IMG/VR virus record: IMGVR_UViG_3300032397_000002
Coordinates: 97,579-161,578 of that record
Length of the DNA: 64,000 bases
Origin: a virus
Strand: one strand, 5' to 3'
The notes beneath the pieces are model-generated. The model was given only the letters and a program-made list of their open reading frames with translations. It searched no databases and was not told the DNA's origin. The translations under genes and the position numbers were made by a program. This document shows, piece after piece, positions 8,218 through 15,762 of this stretch; the first letter of the stretch is position 1; every line of letters starts with the position of its first letter.

Positions 8218-9020
8218 GCGGCCTTGAACTTCCCGGCGTACTTCACCTCGGGGAGGATGTCCAACTTCCAGCCAGCGATCCGGTTCTCCAGGCGGGCGAT
8301 TTCCGTCTTGGTCCACTTGACGTCGTTCTCGGCGTTGTAGATGGCCGAGCGGAGGAGCTGCTCGAACTGGTACTCGTCGGACTCCCTGGTGACTTCGACG
8401 GTCTTCTTGTTCTGGCCGTAGCCGACATCGCGGAAGAACTTGGTGACCTTGCCGGCGTTGAGGTTGGCCAGGTGCTCCTCGGCGATGACCAGGTGGGGGC
8501 GCACAGCCTGGGCCAGATAGGCCACCGCGCCCTCGCTGGACAGCTCCCAGGGCTGGAAACCGACCGCGAAGCAGCTGCCGTGCAGCATGCCATCGCCGGG
8601 GCGGCGAAAGCCGTGGTGACCGATGCTGCCATCGCTCTCCCGCTTGTAGTTGCCCTCGCACACCGGGCAGGTGCCAGTGTTGGTCAGGTCGCGGACGTAG
8701 AGGTCGTGGAGCTTCTTCTCGTTCTCGGGGGTGTCCATGCCCAGGAGCTTCGAGGTCTCGGCGACCAAGTCGAAGCCAATCGACTTCAGCCAGCTGCCGA
8801 GCTTGTAGAAAGTGATCCGGCGGTAGTTGGGCTCCTTGACGACCGTGAACAGCTCGCCACCGGCGGACGTGATGTCCACCTTGGTGATGGTGTTGCGGGT
8901 CTTCGCGACGCAGACCTGGAAGCCAAGGGCCACGAGGACCTCGCTCCACTGCTTGGTCTCGAAGGCGGCCGTTGCACCCTTCCGGGTCTTCAGCAGGAGT
9001 TCGTTGGTGGTCGAGGTCAT
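8214..9020 (-). CDS. Conserved zinc-site protein, function unknown
   Basis: This 268-residue protein contains CPVC at 118-121, a GHHG at 134-137 followed by RRPGDG, and C150 in HGSCFAVGF. I know this Cys2-His-Cys pattern from uncharacterised phage and plasmid proteins. The rest is mixed alpha/beta with a helical C-terminus. The ATG at 9020 has no ribosome site but sits 6 bp from the -10 box of a strong sigma-70-like promoter, as for the genes at 24548 and 25710, so these may be co-regulated. Confidence 0.7.
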   Translation of the reverse strand: MTSTTNELLLKTRKGATAAFETKQWSEVLVALGFQVCVAKTRNTITKVDITSAGGELFTVVKEPNYRRITFYKLGSWLKSIGFDLVAETSKLLGMDTPENEKKLHDLYVRDLTNTGTCPVCEGNYKRESDGSIGHHGFRRPGDGMLHGSCFAVGFQPWELSSEGAVAYLAQAVRPHLVIAEEHLANLNAGKVTKFFRDVGYGQNKKTVEVTRESDEYQFEQLLRSAIYNAENDVKWTKTEIARLENRIAGWKLDILPEVKYAGKFKAA

Positions 9021-9026
9021 GGGTGT

Positions 9027-9055
9027 GTTCTACATGAACCAGACCCAGACGTCAA
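9027..9055 (-). promoter_or_regulatory. Sigma-70-like promoter, leaderless type
   Basis: On the minus strand TTGACG (9050-9055), a 17-bp spacer and TAGAAC (9027-9032) are followed after 6 bp by the ATG at 9020. Transcription would begin at or next to the start codon. Confidence 0.75.
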
Positions 9056-9059
9056 GCAC

Positions 9060-9461
9060 CTATTTCAAATCTTCAACACTGGTGTCGATATTCGGTGGTG
9101 GATAGGCATGGTTGTAGAACTTGACCTTGCCCTTGGTACGTCTAAGCAGCTGTTTCCACAGGAATTCGACCATCATCCTTGTGCAGACCCCGCACCAGAT
9201 GCGCCCTTTCTCGGGCTCGAAGTGCCCTGTGGCGTCATGCCAGACACCACCACACATGTTGCAGCAGATGTCCGGGGTTGCCGGCAGGCCCTCAAACCAC
9301 GACCACATCCTGTAGCCTGGCGGTATGCGTGCCTGGACGGTCTTCAGGGCCCTTTCTGGGCTCAGGGAGTACGTGGACAGGGTCTGGACACTGAACCACC
9401 CAGGACGGCCCTCCTGGGGCGTTATGAGAGTGGTTGCAAAAGTGTACCAGGACCATTTCAT
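9060..9461 (-). CDS. Hypothetical zinc-ribbon protein
   Basis: A 133-residue protein with C67-x2-C70 and C90-x2-C93, a four-Cys zinc-ribbon layout with a His-rich loop between, and a basic C-terminal segment (LLRRTKGKVKFY). The N-terminal half is aromatic-rich. No family recognised. Confidence 0.6.
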   Translation of the reverse strand: MKWSWYTFATTLITPQEGRPGWFSVQTLSTYSLSPERALKTVQARIPPGYRMWSWFEGLPATPDICCNMCGGVWHDATGHFEPEKGRIWCGVCTRMMVEFLWKQLLRRTKGKVKFYNHAYPPPNIDTSVEDLK

Positions 9462-9470
9462 GGCCCGAGC

Positions 9471-9623
9471 TTAGCACAGCTGGATGTAAATTGCACCACT
9501 GTCCGGCTTCTTTTCGGGCTCCCTGGGCGGCTCGACGGGGATTTCAACCCGGGGCCTCTCAGCTTCCTGGCGCTCGCGCTTCTTTCGCTCTTCCTCAAGC
9601 TTCTCGATAATCCAGGGGTCCAT
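9471..9623 (-). CDS. Small charged helical protein
   Basis: A 50-residue protein beginning MDPWIIEKLEEERKKRERQ and turning Pro-rich (RPRVEIPVEPPREP). Short proteins with this W-I-I-charged-helix then IP(V/L) layout are common in bacteria and phages, with unknown role. The ATG at 9623 is 5 bp downstream of TAATCTAG on this strand and has no ribosome site. Confidence 0.6.
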   Translation of the reverse strand: MDPWIIEKLEEERKKRERQEAERPRVEIPVEPPREPEKKPDSGAIYIQLC

Positions 9624-9628
9624 GTAGG

Positions 9629-9670
9629 CTAGATTACCCCTTCTCAGGCCCTTTGTCTGTCCTAATCTAG
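9629..9670. promoter_or_regulatory. Inverted pair of TAATCTAG between divergent genes
   Basis: CTAGATTA (9629-9636) and TAATCTAG (9663-9670) form a perfect 8-bp inverted repeat with 26 bp between. Each copy reads toward its own gene, 5 bp before the ATG at 9623 (minus) and 8 bp before the ATG at 9679 (plus). They resemble the TAATCT core of the structural-gene element. They could be divergent promoters or a dyad operator. Confidence 0.5.
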
Positions 9671-9678
9671 TAAGTACC

Positions 9679-10461
9679 ATGAGAATCTTGCCCTTTTTCG
9701 CTCTTTTTTTGCTCCTCGGGAGCTGCAGTACCATCAAGCAGCAGCTCCAGGAACAGGACGCGAACCTCAGAAGGGACATGCAGGACTCTACAGTTCAACT
9801 CGAAATCAGCCTCAGTGTCAAGATGCCCAGCCTTCTTGAGCAACTTCGCAGGGGTCTGGGTCTCGCTCCGAACCCCAAGGATGAGGGCGAAGATGTTGTC
9901 ATGACGATGGCTTGTTCTGGCGTCGTTGTTGACAAAGCCGGCGGAATCGTGCGCAAGCCGCAGACGTTGATTGCCACCGCCCATCACTGCCTTGACATTG
10001 GGCCTGGGACAGAGCTAGATGGTGGAGGCACAGTCACTGCGGTCATCTTCATGGCCAAGGACAGCGCTGGTCGTAGCTGTGGCTTGACCCCCAAGACGCT
10101 TGGTGGGTATGGCCCGAATGACGTTGCTACCGGCGTTGCTTCATGCGACCTTGGCAAGACTGCCAAGCTGGCCGATGCAGTTCCTCAGCGCCAGGACCAG
10201 ATTTTCATCAGCGGACACCCCCTCGGCGTCTACCCCGGTCTCATCACCAGTGGCTACGTCAGTGGCTGGTTGAATGGGTGGATCCTCCTCAGCGCTCCGG
10301 CATGGGGTGGCAACAGCGGCGGACCTGTCTTCAATGCAGATGGCGAGGTCATCGGGCTTCTTGTCCGAGGCAGCCGCGAGTACTCTCAGCTGACCCTGGC
10401 AGCACCCCTGGGCGAGATTCAGGACAGAATCAGACAGACTGTCCATTGGGACTGGGATTGA
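9679..10461 (+). CDS. Trypsin-like serine protease lipoprotein
   Basis: This 260-residue protein has a lipoprotein signal (hydrophobic 4-14, lipobox LGSC with Cys16), then a coiled segment and a trypsin-fold protease. TAHHC at 100-104 supplies the catalytic His (H103), PNDVATG near 146-152 a plausible Asp (D148), and GGNSGGP at 210-216 the Ser (S213). Cys pairs could form disulfides. It would be exported and lipid-anchored on the cell envelope, outside the cytoplasm. That is unusual for a phage product; possible roles are surface remodelling or exclusion of other phages, both inferred. It stands alone on the plus strand between minus-strand genes and has its own promoter-like element. A cargo gene taken from a host is possible. 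Confidence 0.85.
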   Translation: MRILPFFALFLLLGSCSTIKQQLQEQDANLRRDMQDSTVQLEISLSVKMPSLLEQLRRGLGLAPNPKDEGEDVVMTMACSGVVVDKAGGIVRKPQTLIATAHHCLDIGPGTELDGGGTVTAVIFMAKDSAGRSCGLTPKTLGGYGPNDVATGVASCDLGKTAKLADAVPQRQDQIFISGHPLGVYPGLITSGYVSGWLNGWILLSAPAWGGNSGGPVFNADGEVIGLLVRGSREYSQLTLAAPLGEIQDRIRQTVHWDWD

Positions 10462-10592
10462 GTATCTTGGCTACTTCACTTGCTGTGGCTGCAATCCTAG
10501 CTGTCCTTGCGGCTGTGCTGCGACACAAGAAAGCTCACGCCCGCATCATGCTGCCAGTTCGACAAGGTCCTCGTCGGTCAACTCGTAAATAG
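10458..10592 (+). CDS. Possible small membrane protein
   Basis: A 44-residue frame starting at TTG 10458, overlapping the protease stop, has a hydrophobic helix (residues about 3-22, Ala/Leu/Val-rich) and a basic tail. It overlaps the end of the convergent minus-strand gene by 47 bases and has no clear ribosome site, so it may not be real. Otherwise 10462-10545 shows nothing. Confidence 0.3.
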   Translation: MSILATSLAVAAILAVLAAVLRHKKAHARIMLPVRQGPRRSTRK

Positions 10593-10866
10593 AGCCATCG
10601 ACAAGTTCCAGCTCCTGCAGCATCCTCGCCAGGGCCTTGATGTAAGTGAAGTCCTGGCTGAGTAGAATCTCTGCAGGGTGAATCGAATCCCTGGACAAGA
10701 GAGCCGTCGTCAAGACCTCATCGAACATCTCCACCACACGAGCACGCTGGGCAATGCCCATGCCAGTGGTCATTTTGTCGTAGTAGTTCAGGGCTGCCAT
10801 GCCCAGATGGCCGTAGCCGTTGACTTCGAGAGTTTGGACCGCGTCCATAAATCTAGTCTTCATCAT
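10546..10866 (-). CDS. Hypothetical helical protein downstream of AAA+ ATPase
   Basis: A 106-residue, largely helical acidic protein ending ELTDEDLVELAA. I chose the ATG at 10866, which overlaps the ATPase gene end by 14 bases; ATG 10863 and 10848 are alternatives. It is the last gene of the long minus-strand block and probably translated with the ATPase gene, so a partner role is possible. Confidence 0.55.
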   Translation of the reverse strand: MMKTRFMDAVQTLEVNGYGHLGMAALNYYDKMTTGMGIAQRARVVEMFDEVLTTALLSRDSIHPAEILLSQDFTYIKALARMLQELELVDGSIYELTDEDLVELAA

Positions 10867-12121
10867 CGTCCTCGTATCTTGAACCAAAGCCCAGCTTACG
10901 CTCTTTCGGGGGAGGAGTCCAGCCCTTGTCGCGTGCCATCTGGTAGATTTCAGCCAGGGAGACCCTGCTGGTGAACATCGGCCTGGCGTGGAGCGGTTCT
11001 CCAAGGTCGGGATAGATGACCGCATCATTTCCGGTCAGGCGCTTGTAGATTTCAGCTGCCTTCTCGGGGCTCACCAGGCCCACATGAACCATTGCTGAGA
11101 GACGACCCGGGCGCTTGATGGCCTCATCGACGTCCTGATGATGTGCATTCGTTGTGGCCACGATGCGCACATCAAGAAGCTGGCCCAAGATTCCGTCTCC
11201 AAGGTTCAGGATGACGCTCACCGAGGACATGTTGTCTCCCATACGTGGAGCCAGGCATTCATCCGCATCCTCGATGAGGAAGACCATCGGCTTCTCACCA
11301 CGGCTCTGGTGCAAGCTCACCAGGGCTGGAATCATGCCCGGCTGGCCAAGCTCCTGAACGAGGTTCGCCGGCACGATGACGAAGATGACGTCCTTGACCT
11401 GGTCCAAGAGCCCGCGCACAAGGAAGGTCTTCCCAGTGCCAGGCTTGCCGTCCAAGATGGCGACACGCCCAGCGGGAGTGGAGCTGCCCAGGTCGGCGAT
11501 GATGCGGTCAAAGCCCTTGAGGACATCGTCCTCGTAGTTGCCACGTTCCAGGGTTTGACCACCGATGCCCATGGACTTGAACTCTGGTCCATCGCTGGTG
11601 CTGATGAGCACGTGCACACGCCCCCTTGGAATCGAGGTGGTGGTGTTCTCGGCGATGAATTTCTGAGTCTCGGCCATGAAGGCCGGGTCCCGGCTGACGG
11701 CATGGACATCCACTTTCACATCACCGTCGTGATTGATGCACACAGCACCATGGTCTGCGATGTAGTGAAGCTGGGTCTCCTGCCGACGGTTGGCGGCCCT
11801 GTCGTAGTTCAACGGCCTGAGTCCAGGGAAGGCGGCTTCGTACCGGACACGAAAGGCTTCGACAGTGTCGTCGTCCTTCAGGCTGGCGGTGTACTGCTTT
11901 TCCAGGACCGGAGGCCCACCATGAAGGGCCATGATGCTGATGCCGATGCTTGCCCAGCCGGTGCTGTAGTGAGAGTCCAGAGTTGGCAGCCGTGAGGCTT
12001 TCCACCAGGGTCCATTAATGTCAATCGGGTCAGTCATGTCTTCTTCATCTCCGGTTTCCGTACCTTCACCTAAAATCGCCCTTCTGACTTCTCTCCACTC
12101 CCTGGACCGCTGAATGGTCAT
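10853..12121 (-). CDS. AAA+ ATPase
   Basis: This 422-residue protein has a C-terminal AAA+ domain: Walker A GKPGTGKT at 225-232, Walker B VFLIEDADE at 280-288, sensor 1 ATTNA about 319-323 and RPGR near 335 as arginine finger. The N-terminal 200 residues are a separate alpha/beta region. The layout resembles uncharacterised AAA proteins of phages and actinobacteria and, distantly, BCS1/ClpX-type remodelling ATPases. It would use ATP hydrolysis to unfold or remodel a protein or nucleoprotein target that is not evident here. The start overlaps the upstream stop by ATGA. A shorter start at the internal Met near residue 29 is possible. Confidence 0.85.
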   Translation of the reverse strand: MTIQRSREWREVRRAILGEGTETGDEEDMTDPIDINGPWWKASRLPTLDSHYSTGWASIGISIMALHGGPPVLEKQYTASLKDDDTVEAFRVRYEAAFPGLRPLNYDRAANRRQETQLHYIADHGAVCINHDGDVKVDVHAVSRDPAFMAETQKFIAENTTTSIPRGRVHVLISTSDGPEFKSMGIGGQTLERGNYEDDVLKGFDRIIADLGSSTPAGRVAILDGKPGTGKTFLVRGLLDQVKDVIFVIVPANLVQELGQPGMIPALVSLHQSRGEKPMVFLIEDADECLAPRMGDNMSSVSVILNLGDGILGQLLDVRIVATTNAHHQDVDEAIKRPGRLSAMVHVGLVSPEKAAEIYKRLTGNDAVIYPDLGEPLHARPMFTSRVSLAEIYQMARDKGWTPPPKERKLGFGSRYEDDDED

Positions 12122-12231
12122 TCCTTGTCAGACCTGCGACTGATATACATCAAGAAGCAGATGAGTATCAGAGTGGACCAAAGGACGCCAGCACCATAGA
12201 CAGCCAAGATGTCGATTACGAGCTGGCTCAT
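12118..12231 (-). CDS. Small single-helix membrane protein
   Basis: A 37-residue peptide with a hydrophobic helix at about 8-30 (VYGAGVLWSTLILICFLMY) and a charged SRRSDKE tail. ATGA overlaps at both ends place it inside an operon, and GAGG lies upstream. Function unknown. Confidence 0.6.
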   Translation of the reverse strand: MSQLVIDILAVYGAGVLWSTLILICFLMYISRRSDKE

Positions 12232-12551
12232 GTCATTGACCTCATGAGGGGACCTCGAAGGCGGCTTTTGAGCTGCTCCAGGCGCTCGACTCCACCAGGG
12301 GTCAGGTAGTAGCCGAAGTTGTGTCGGTGGAGGCACTTCGTGGTGACCAGGGAATCGATGTAGACCAGCATGGTCCTGTCTTCATGGAGGTTCGAGCCAA
12401 GCACCCCCAGGGCAGCGGCAGTCAACAGCCCCTTCCTGTAGCCAGGGTAGCGCCTTACTGCATCCAAAAGCACGAAGGCTTCGAGGTCGGGGGCAGCACA
12501 TGCACTATGAGGCAGTTGCTCGGAGCGCTTGTATTCGTTGAGGTCGTTCAT
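12228..12551 (-). CDS. Winged-helix-like small protein
   Basis: This 107-residue protein has helices followed by a FGYYLTPGGVERLEQL segment typical of the wing and last helix of winged-helix domains, so DNA binding is possible. Its ATG overlaps the stop of the nucleotidyltransferase gene, but a sigma-70-like promoter inside that gene gives it independent expression. Confidence 0.5.
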   Translation of the reverse strand: MNDLNEYKRSEQLPHSACAAPDLEAFVLLDAVRRYPGYRKGLLTAAALGVLGSNLHEDRTMLVYIDSLVTTKCLHRHNFGYYLTPGGVERLEQLKSRLRGPLMRSMT

Positions 12552-13636
12552 TCCATCGATTCTACCGTTTCCACGAGGAGCTTGTCAAGTTCCATGACTG
12601 GCGGGCTGTTGGGCAGCTTGCTGGTCTTGTAGAGAGCCTCCAGCTCTGCGTCCTGGCGGTCAGCCCACTCCAGGAGCTGGTCATAGGTCCACAGGCCGTT
12701 GCGGATCGCCAACAGCTCCTCGGCGTCGGGGCGCTTCACCAGCACCCCCTTGCCCTCCAGAATCTCACGGCACATGCGCATGAGGCGGATGAGGTGCATG
12801 CCGTGCTTGGTGTCGTAGCCCCACTTGCGCTCCAACTCACTCCTGGTAGCGTTGCGGGTGGCCAACCAGGTCTGGTAGCTGCGCCATTCAGCGATGGCGG
12901 TGTTGAAACGACGCTCACGGTCCATCAGGTCGATGAAGTTGTCGTCCAGGCCGAGCTTCTTGCCGGCCAGGATCCACTGGTTCTCCTTCAGAACGCCCTG
13001 CTCAGCGAGGCTTGCGGTGATGTGGCTCATCAGGTCGATACGGGCAGCGTCGTCCATGTGGGTCAGGTCGACGTCCCATGCCTCCACCTGCTTCTTGATG
13101 GCAGCCTGGACGACATCCAGCTGGTTCTTGGGGATGAGAGGGCTCGGGGGCAGTCCGAAGTCCCCTCGCTCTGGTGGCTTCTGGGGTCCACCGTCGATCC
13201 ACCTCTTGTGGGAGCGAATTTTCTTCAGCTGGGAGACCGCGTACCCCGAGAATGTGTGCTTGGCCTTCTTGCTGATGAAGAGGTCACGCTTTTGGAGGAT
13301 GGGGATGGCCAGCGGGTGGACAATCTGATGGTCGCTGACGTCGGTGAACAGAACCTCGATGATGCTCGGGTTGCAGTCGGCGGCCAGCTTGAAGAACTTC
13401 TGGATGCCGTAGACGACCATGTCAGGGTCGCCCTTGAACTCAGCCTGCTCGAAGCGCTTGGCGAAGCCCAGGAAGTACTGCTTGGGCGGCACACAGAAGC
13501 CCTTGTAGTCGCGGTCGCTGGTGGGCAGGTTGGTGCCGTAGGCGTGGCTGCCATGGGCCGTCAGGAACAGGGTCCTGGGCCAGAGCCAGTCGATGTCCTT
13601 GCGGTCTTTGGTCAGGTCGGGGAGTGTGAGCTTCAT
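12548..13636 (-). CDS. RlaP-type nucleotidyltransferase (RNA repair family)
   Basis: This 362-residue protein opens with a polymerase-beta-type nucleotidyltransferase site: G29-S30 in GSHAYGT, then D41-x-D43 in TSDRDYKGF, the two Asp residues that bind metal. The context fits the predicted nucleotidyltransferase family known as RlaP (PF10127), which was linked to RNA repair operons. A long helical C-terminal region follows (about 200-350). The same strand block carries RtcB (17893-19179) and a Thg1-like enzyme (27142-27918), which strengthens an RNA-end repair role, for example rebuilding tRNA ends before ligation. The exact substrate is unknown. Confidence 0.8.
   Translation of the reverse strand: MKLTLPDLTKDRKDIDWLWPRTLFLTAHGSHAYGTNLPTSDRDYKGFCVPPKQYFLGFAKRFEQAEFKGDPDMVVYGIQKFFKLAADCNPSIIEVLFTDVSDHQIVHPLAIPILQKRDLFISKKAKHTFSGYAVSQLKKIRSHKRWIDGGPQKPPERGDFGLPPSPLIPKNQLDVVQAAIKKQVEAWDVDLTHMDDAARIDLMSHITASLAEQGVLKENQWILAGKKLGLDDNFIDLMDRERRFNTAIAEWRSYQTWLATRNATRSELERKWGYDTKHGMHLIRLMRMCREILEGKGVLVKRPDAEELLAIRNGLWTYDQLLEWADRQDAELEALYKTSKLPNSPPVMELDKLLVETVESME
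12559..12588 (-). promoter_or_regulatory. Sigma-70-like promoter inside the RlaP gene end
   Basis: On the minus strand TTGACA (12583-12588), an 18-bp spacer and TAGAAT (12559-12564) precede the ATG at 12551 by 7 bp. It lies in the last codons of the upstream gene and again predicts a near-leaderless mRNA. Confidence 0.65.
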
Positions 13637-13821
13637 GTGATGGGTGCCTCGATCTTCTCAATCCAGCGGTTGCCCTCAGTCTCCCAGACCTCGATGCCAA
13701 CCTCAAGACGGCTGATCTCGATTTCATTGATGAATTGTCGAGCTTCCTGCTCGGTGAGAAAGACGCCCCAGACCTCGCCGAACTCGTACGGCACGTCGCG
13801 ATGAACGATGTAGACTTTCAT
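13633..13821 (-). CDS. Small conserved-type phage protein, VYIV...FLTEQEAR pattern
   Basis: A 62-residue protein with an initial strand MKVYIVHRD, then GVFLTEQEARQFI, a strand-strand-helix unit. The next upstream gene has a similar pattern and is probably a diverged duplicate. ATGA overlaps on both sides. Role unknown. Confidence 0.6.
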   Translation of the reverse strand: MKVYIVHRDVPYEFGEVWGVFLTEQEARQFINEIEISRLEVGIEVWETEGNRWIEKIEAPIT

Positions 13822-14009
13822 AGTGTGTCCATCAGGAAGTAGTGTTGGATGTTGGCCTGCGGACGTTCACCCCGGTCCCACAGCCGCTGACGCAACTCAC
13901 GGGCCTCCTCTATGGTCTTAAGCACGCCTCGAATCTCCACGAAGTGGCTGGCAATGTCGGGGCTGCCACGAACGACCACGTACACCATCTCTCGATGTTT
14001 CTTGGCCAT
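13818..14009 (-). CDS. Small protein related to its downstream neighbour
   Basis: A 63-residue protein with MVYVVVRGS, then GVLKTIEEARELRQRLW. The strand, loop and EEAR helix resemble 13633-13821 and 25055-25249. Its start is 3 bp from the upstream stop. Role unknown. Confidence 0.6.
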   Translation of the reverse strand: MAKKHREMVYVVVRGSPDIASHFVEIRGVLKTIEEARELRQRLWDRGERPQANIQHYFLMDTL

Positions 14010-14012
14010 GGC

Positions 14013-14255
14013 TTACCCCGCGTTGAATGAGGCCAGAACGACGCCGGCCTTGGTGCCTTCGACCGCAGTGCCGATCAGCTCGACCTTCACTCTTTCGGGC
14101 TTATGGGCCCAAGTGGAGGAGTAGCTATATTGGTCACCCCAATCACCGCCAGGCCTGATTTGCCGAGCTGCTTCTTCAGACTCGGCAGCCACGATGCAAC
14201 TGTCGTAGGTGTCGTAGCCGCGCTCATCGTCTTGGCTCAGGTAGTAGAGATTCAT
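14013..14255 (-). CDS. Conserved phage/bacterial small protein (YDTYDS...AAESEEAAR type)
   Basis: An 80-residue protein beginning MNLYYLSQDDERGYDTYDSCIVAAESEE in outline, a pattern I know from uncharacterised phage and bacterial proteins. It is a compact alpha/beta domain. Function unknown. Confidence 0.65.
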   Translation of the reverse strand: MNLYYLSQDDERGYDTYDSCIVAAESEEAARQIRPGGDWGDQYSYSSTWAHKPERVKVELIGTAVEGTKAGVVLASFNAG

Positions 14256-14258
14256 GTG

Positions 14259-14381
14259 TCACCAGAACTTGTTGAGGAAGTGGGCCGCAACGTAAATGGT
14301 CCCTCCCATGAAGGCCATGACGAAGAGGGTCCAGGTGATGAACAACTTGAAGAACGGGAGCTGCGGGAGGTCGAGTTTCAT
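14259..14381 (-). CDS. Small single-helix membrane protein
   Basis: A 40-residue peptide with a central hydrophobic helix (about 13-33, FITWTLFVMAFMGGTIYV). Its ATG overlaps the stop of the next membrane protein gene, so the two are likely made together. Confidence 0.55.
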   Translation of the reverse strand: MKLDLPQLPFFKLFITWTLFVMAFMGGTIYVAAHFLNKFW

Positions 14382-14629
14382 TTTGGTTTCTCCAGGTGCT
14401 TCTTGAGTGCGACGCCAAGTATGCCACCAACCCAAATGCCAATCAAGTAGGGAATCGCCTGAGCCGGGTCCTTGCTCACATCCACGAAGACATACAACAC
14501 GCAGGCGGTCACAACGACGTTCACACTTGCGGCCATCACCGCCTTGTTCTTGTTGGTGTAGTGAAAAACGAGCGTAGCTAGCACGTCCACGGCCACCCCA
14601 GAAGCGAAGGCGGCGAGGAAGTGAATCAT
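14378..14629 (-). CDS. Small membrane protein with three hydrophobic segments
   Basis: An 83-residue protein with hydrophobic stretches at about 2-25, 34-54 and 61-78. I chose ATG 14629, which overlaps the upstream stop by ATGA, rather than an upstream in-frame ATG at 14644. No family recognised; a holin-like or membrane-protecting role is conceivable. Confidence 0.6.
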   Translation of the reverse strand: MIHFLAAFASGVAVDVLATLVFHYTNKNKAVMAASVNVVVTACVLYVFVDVSKDPAQAIPYLIGIWVGGILGVALKKHLEKPK

Positions 14630-14964
14630 GCGACCGGACACCAAGGGCTATGGGTGGGAATCTTCGCCTTAGCCGAGCCGCACTCACACGCCGCCTTCTT
14701 CTTGACCACAGCAGAAGAGCCACAAAGAATGGTGGCCTTCAGGTAGTCGTGGTCCATTGGGTTCATGGCCAGGCCGAAAGGGTCCTCGCCTAGACCTCGA
14801 ACGGCGTCGTAGGCTACCTCCACCTCATGCAGGCTCTGCGGTGTCCAGACTGTGTGACGATTCCCTTGCTGTGTGTAGAAGTGGGATTCCCCACGCACGA
14901 CGCTTGAATCCTCGCTCACTTCGAGTGCTCCGTGGGGGAGCCAGAGAGTGAACGTCCCGCTCAC
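14626..14964 (-). CDS. Small protein with C-terminal zinc tail
   Basis: A 112-residue protein with a beta-rich body and a C-terminal motif C-E-C-G then H-S-P-W-C-P, likely one zinc site. The same tail (CECG, HSSWCPW) ends the protein at 20525-20806. ATGA overlaps both neighbours. Confidence 0.6.
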   Translation of the reverse strand: MSGTFTLWLPHGALEVSEDSSVVRGESHFYTQQGNRHTVWTPQSLHEVEVAYDAVRGLGEDPFGLAMNPMDHDYLKATILCGSSAVVKKKAACECGSAKAKIPTHSPWCPVA

Positions 14965-15173
14965 TTGTTCTCCTCGTAGTGGGCGAAGGCGCCCCGGCGG
15001 ACCCAGAAGCGATCCCAGCTGATGAGGCCCTCCAGCTCGTAGTCACCTTTGGCGAAGGTCTCAGGGTCGCCCCAGGTCCACAGGAAGTGGCCAGAGTCGA
15101 GCTGGACAATCTTGTACCCGGGCGGGAGCGGCTTGTACCGCTTGGGGAAGGGGACGTCGTCGCACCAGTTCAT
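14961..15173 (-). CDS. Hypothetical aromatic-rich small protein
   Basis: A 70-residue protein rich in Trp, Tyr and Phe (GHFLWTWGD, WDRFWVRRG), probably a small beta domain. ATGA overlaps on both sides. No family recognised. Confidence 0.6.
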   Translation of the reverse strand: MNWCDDVPFPKRYKPLPPGYKIVQLDSGHFLWTWGDPETFAKGDYELEGLISWDRFWVRRGAFAHYEENK

Positions 15174-15544
15174 CGTGGTGGCTCCGCTGGGTAGGTGACG
15201 ATCTTCACGGGTGTTCCCTTCGTTTGAGCCCTGGTGACCATGTCTCGCGTCCCTGGCGTGATGCCGGTGTCAGGGTGGAACGCTATCACGAGGTCTGGGT
15301 TCTGGTCAAGCATCTGCTGGTTGCGGAGGTGCCCGGCCTTCTTGCCGTAGGTCTTCCAGTCGGCCGGGAACTTCTGCACCTCGATGCCGTCGTAGATGGC
15401 GGCGACCTTGCCCAAGGTGTCTGCGCCACGGGCTTCACCCTCGATGATGACCGTTGGCTTGGTCTCCAGAGCGCGCAGGGTCTGGATGACCAGGTCGAGG
15501 AAGTGCCACGGCATGTCGCGGGAGCCGCACACCAGGACTTTCAC
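15170..15544 (-). CDS. DUF2493 / SLOG-family protein
   Basis: This 124-residue protein has GSRD at 7-10, EGEARGADTLG near 36-46, FPADW at 59-63 and a RNQQML helix at 74-79 before PDLVIAFHP, all hallmarks of the DUF2493 branch of the SLOG Rossmann-like superfamily. SLOG proteins bind nucleotide-derived ligands and some act as sensors or nucleotide-processing enzymes. The fold is complete at this length. The ligand and role here are unknown. Confidence 0.8.
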   Translation of the reverse strand: MKVLVCGSRDMPWHFLDLVIQTLRALETKPTVIIEGEARGADTLGKVAAIYDGIEVQKFPADWKTYGKKAGHLRNQQMLDQNPDLVIAFHPDTGITPGTRDMVTRAQTKGTPVKIVTYPAEPPR

Positions 15545-15762
15545 TTGGCTGGCTCGAATGCCTCAACGGCCCTGAGGCCATCGCTCAGGCAGCGGCCACA
15601 GGCATCACGGTAGCGCGGATCGACACCAAACATCTTGACCTGGTCAGCCTCAGTCAGCGTGAGGAGGCGCTTCAGGTCCTCAGGAATCTCTTCACCAGGC
15701 GCGAAGAAACCAGAGACCTGGTAGATGTTCTGGCAGAAGGGGCAGCGCTCGTAGGTGCTCAT
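15541..15762 (-). CDS. Small zinc-ribbon protein
   Basis: A 73-residue protein with CPFC at 7-10 and CGRC near 57-60, a four-Cys zinc ribbon with a long helical insertion. ATG 15762 overlaps the upstream stop. Confidence 0.6.
   Translation of the reverse strand: MSTYERCPFCQNIYQVSGFFAPGEEIPEDLKRLLTLTEADQVKMFGVDPRYRDACGRCLSDGLRAVEAFEPAK

Noticed and set aside
8472-9632. 386-codon plus-strand frame opposite two zinc-protein genes
   Set aside because: The opposite-strand genes have clear Cys/His motifs and a promoter; this frame has no recognisable features.
12794-13804. 336-codon plus-strand frame opposite the RlaP-type gene
   Set aside because: The minus-strand frame carries the conserved GSx(10)DxD site, so this is a shadow.
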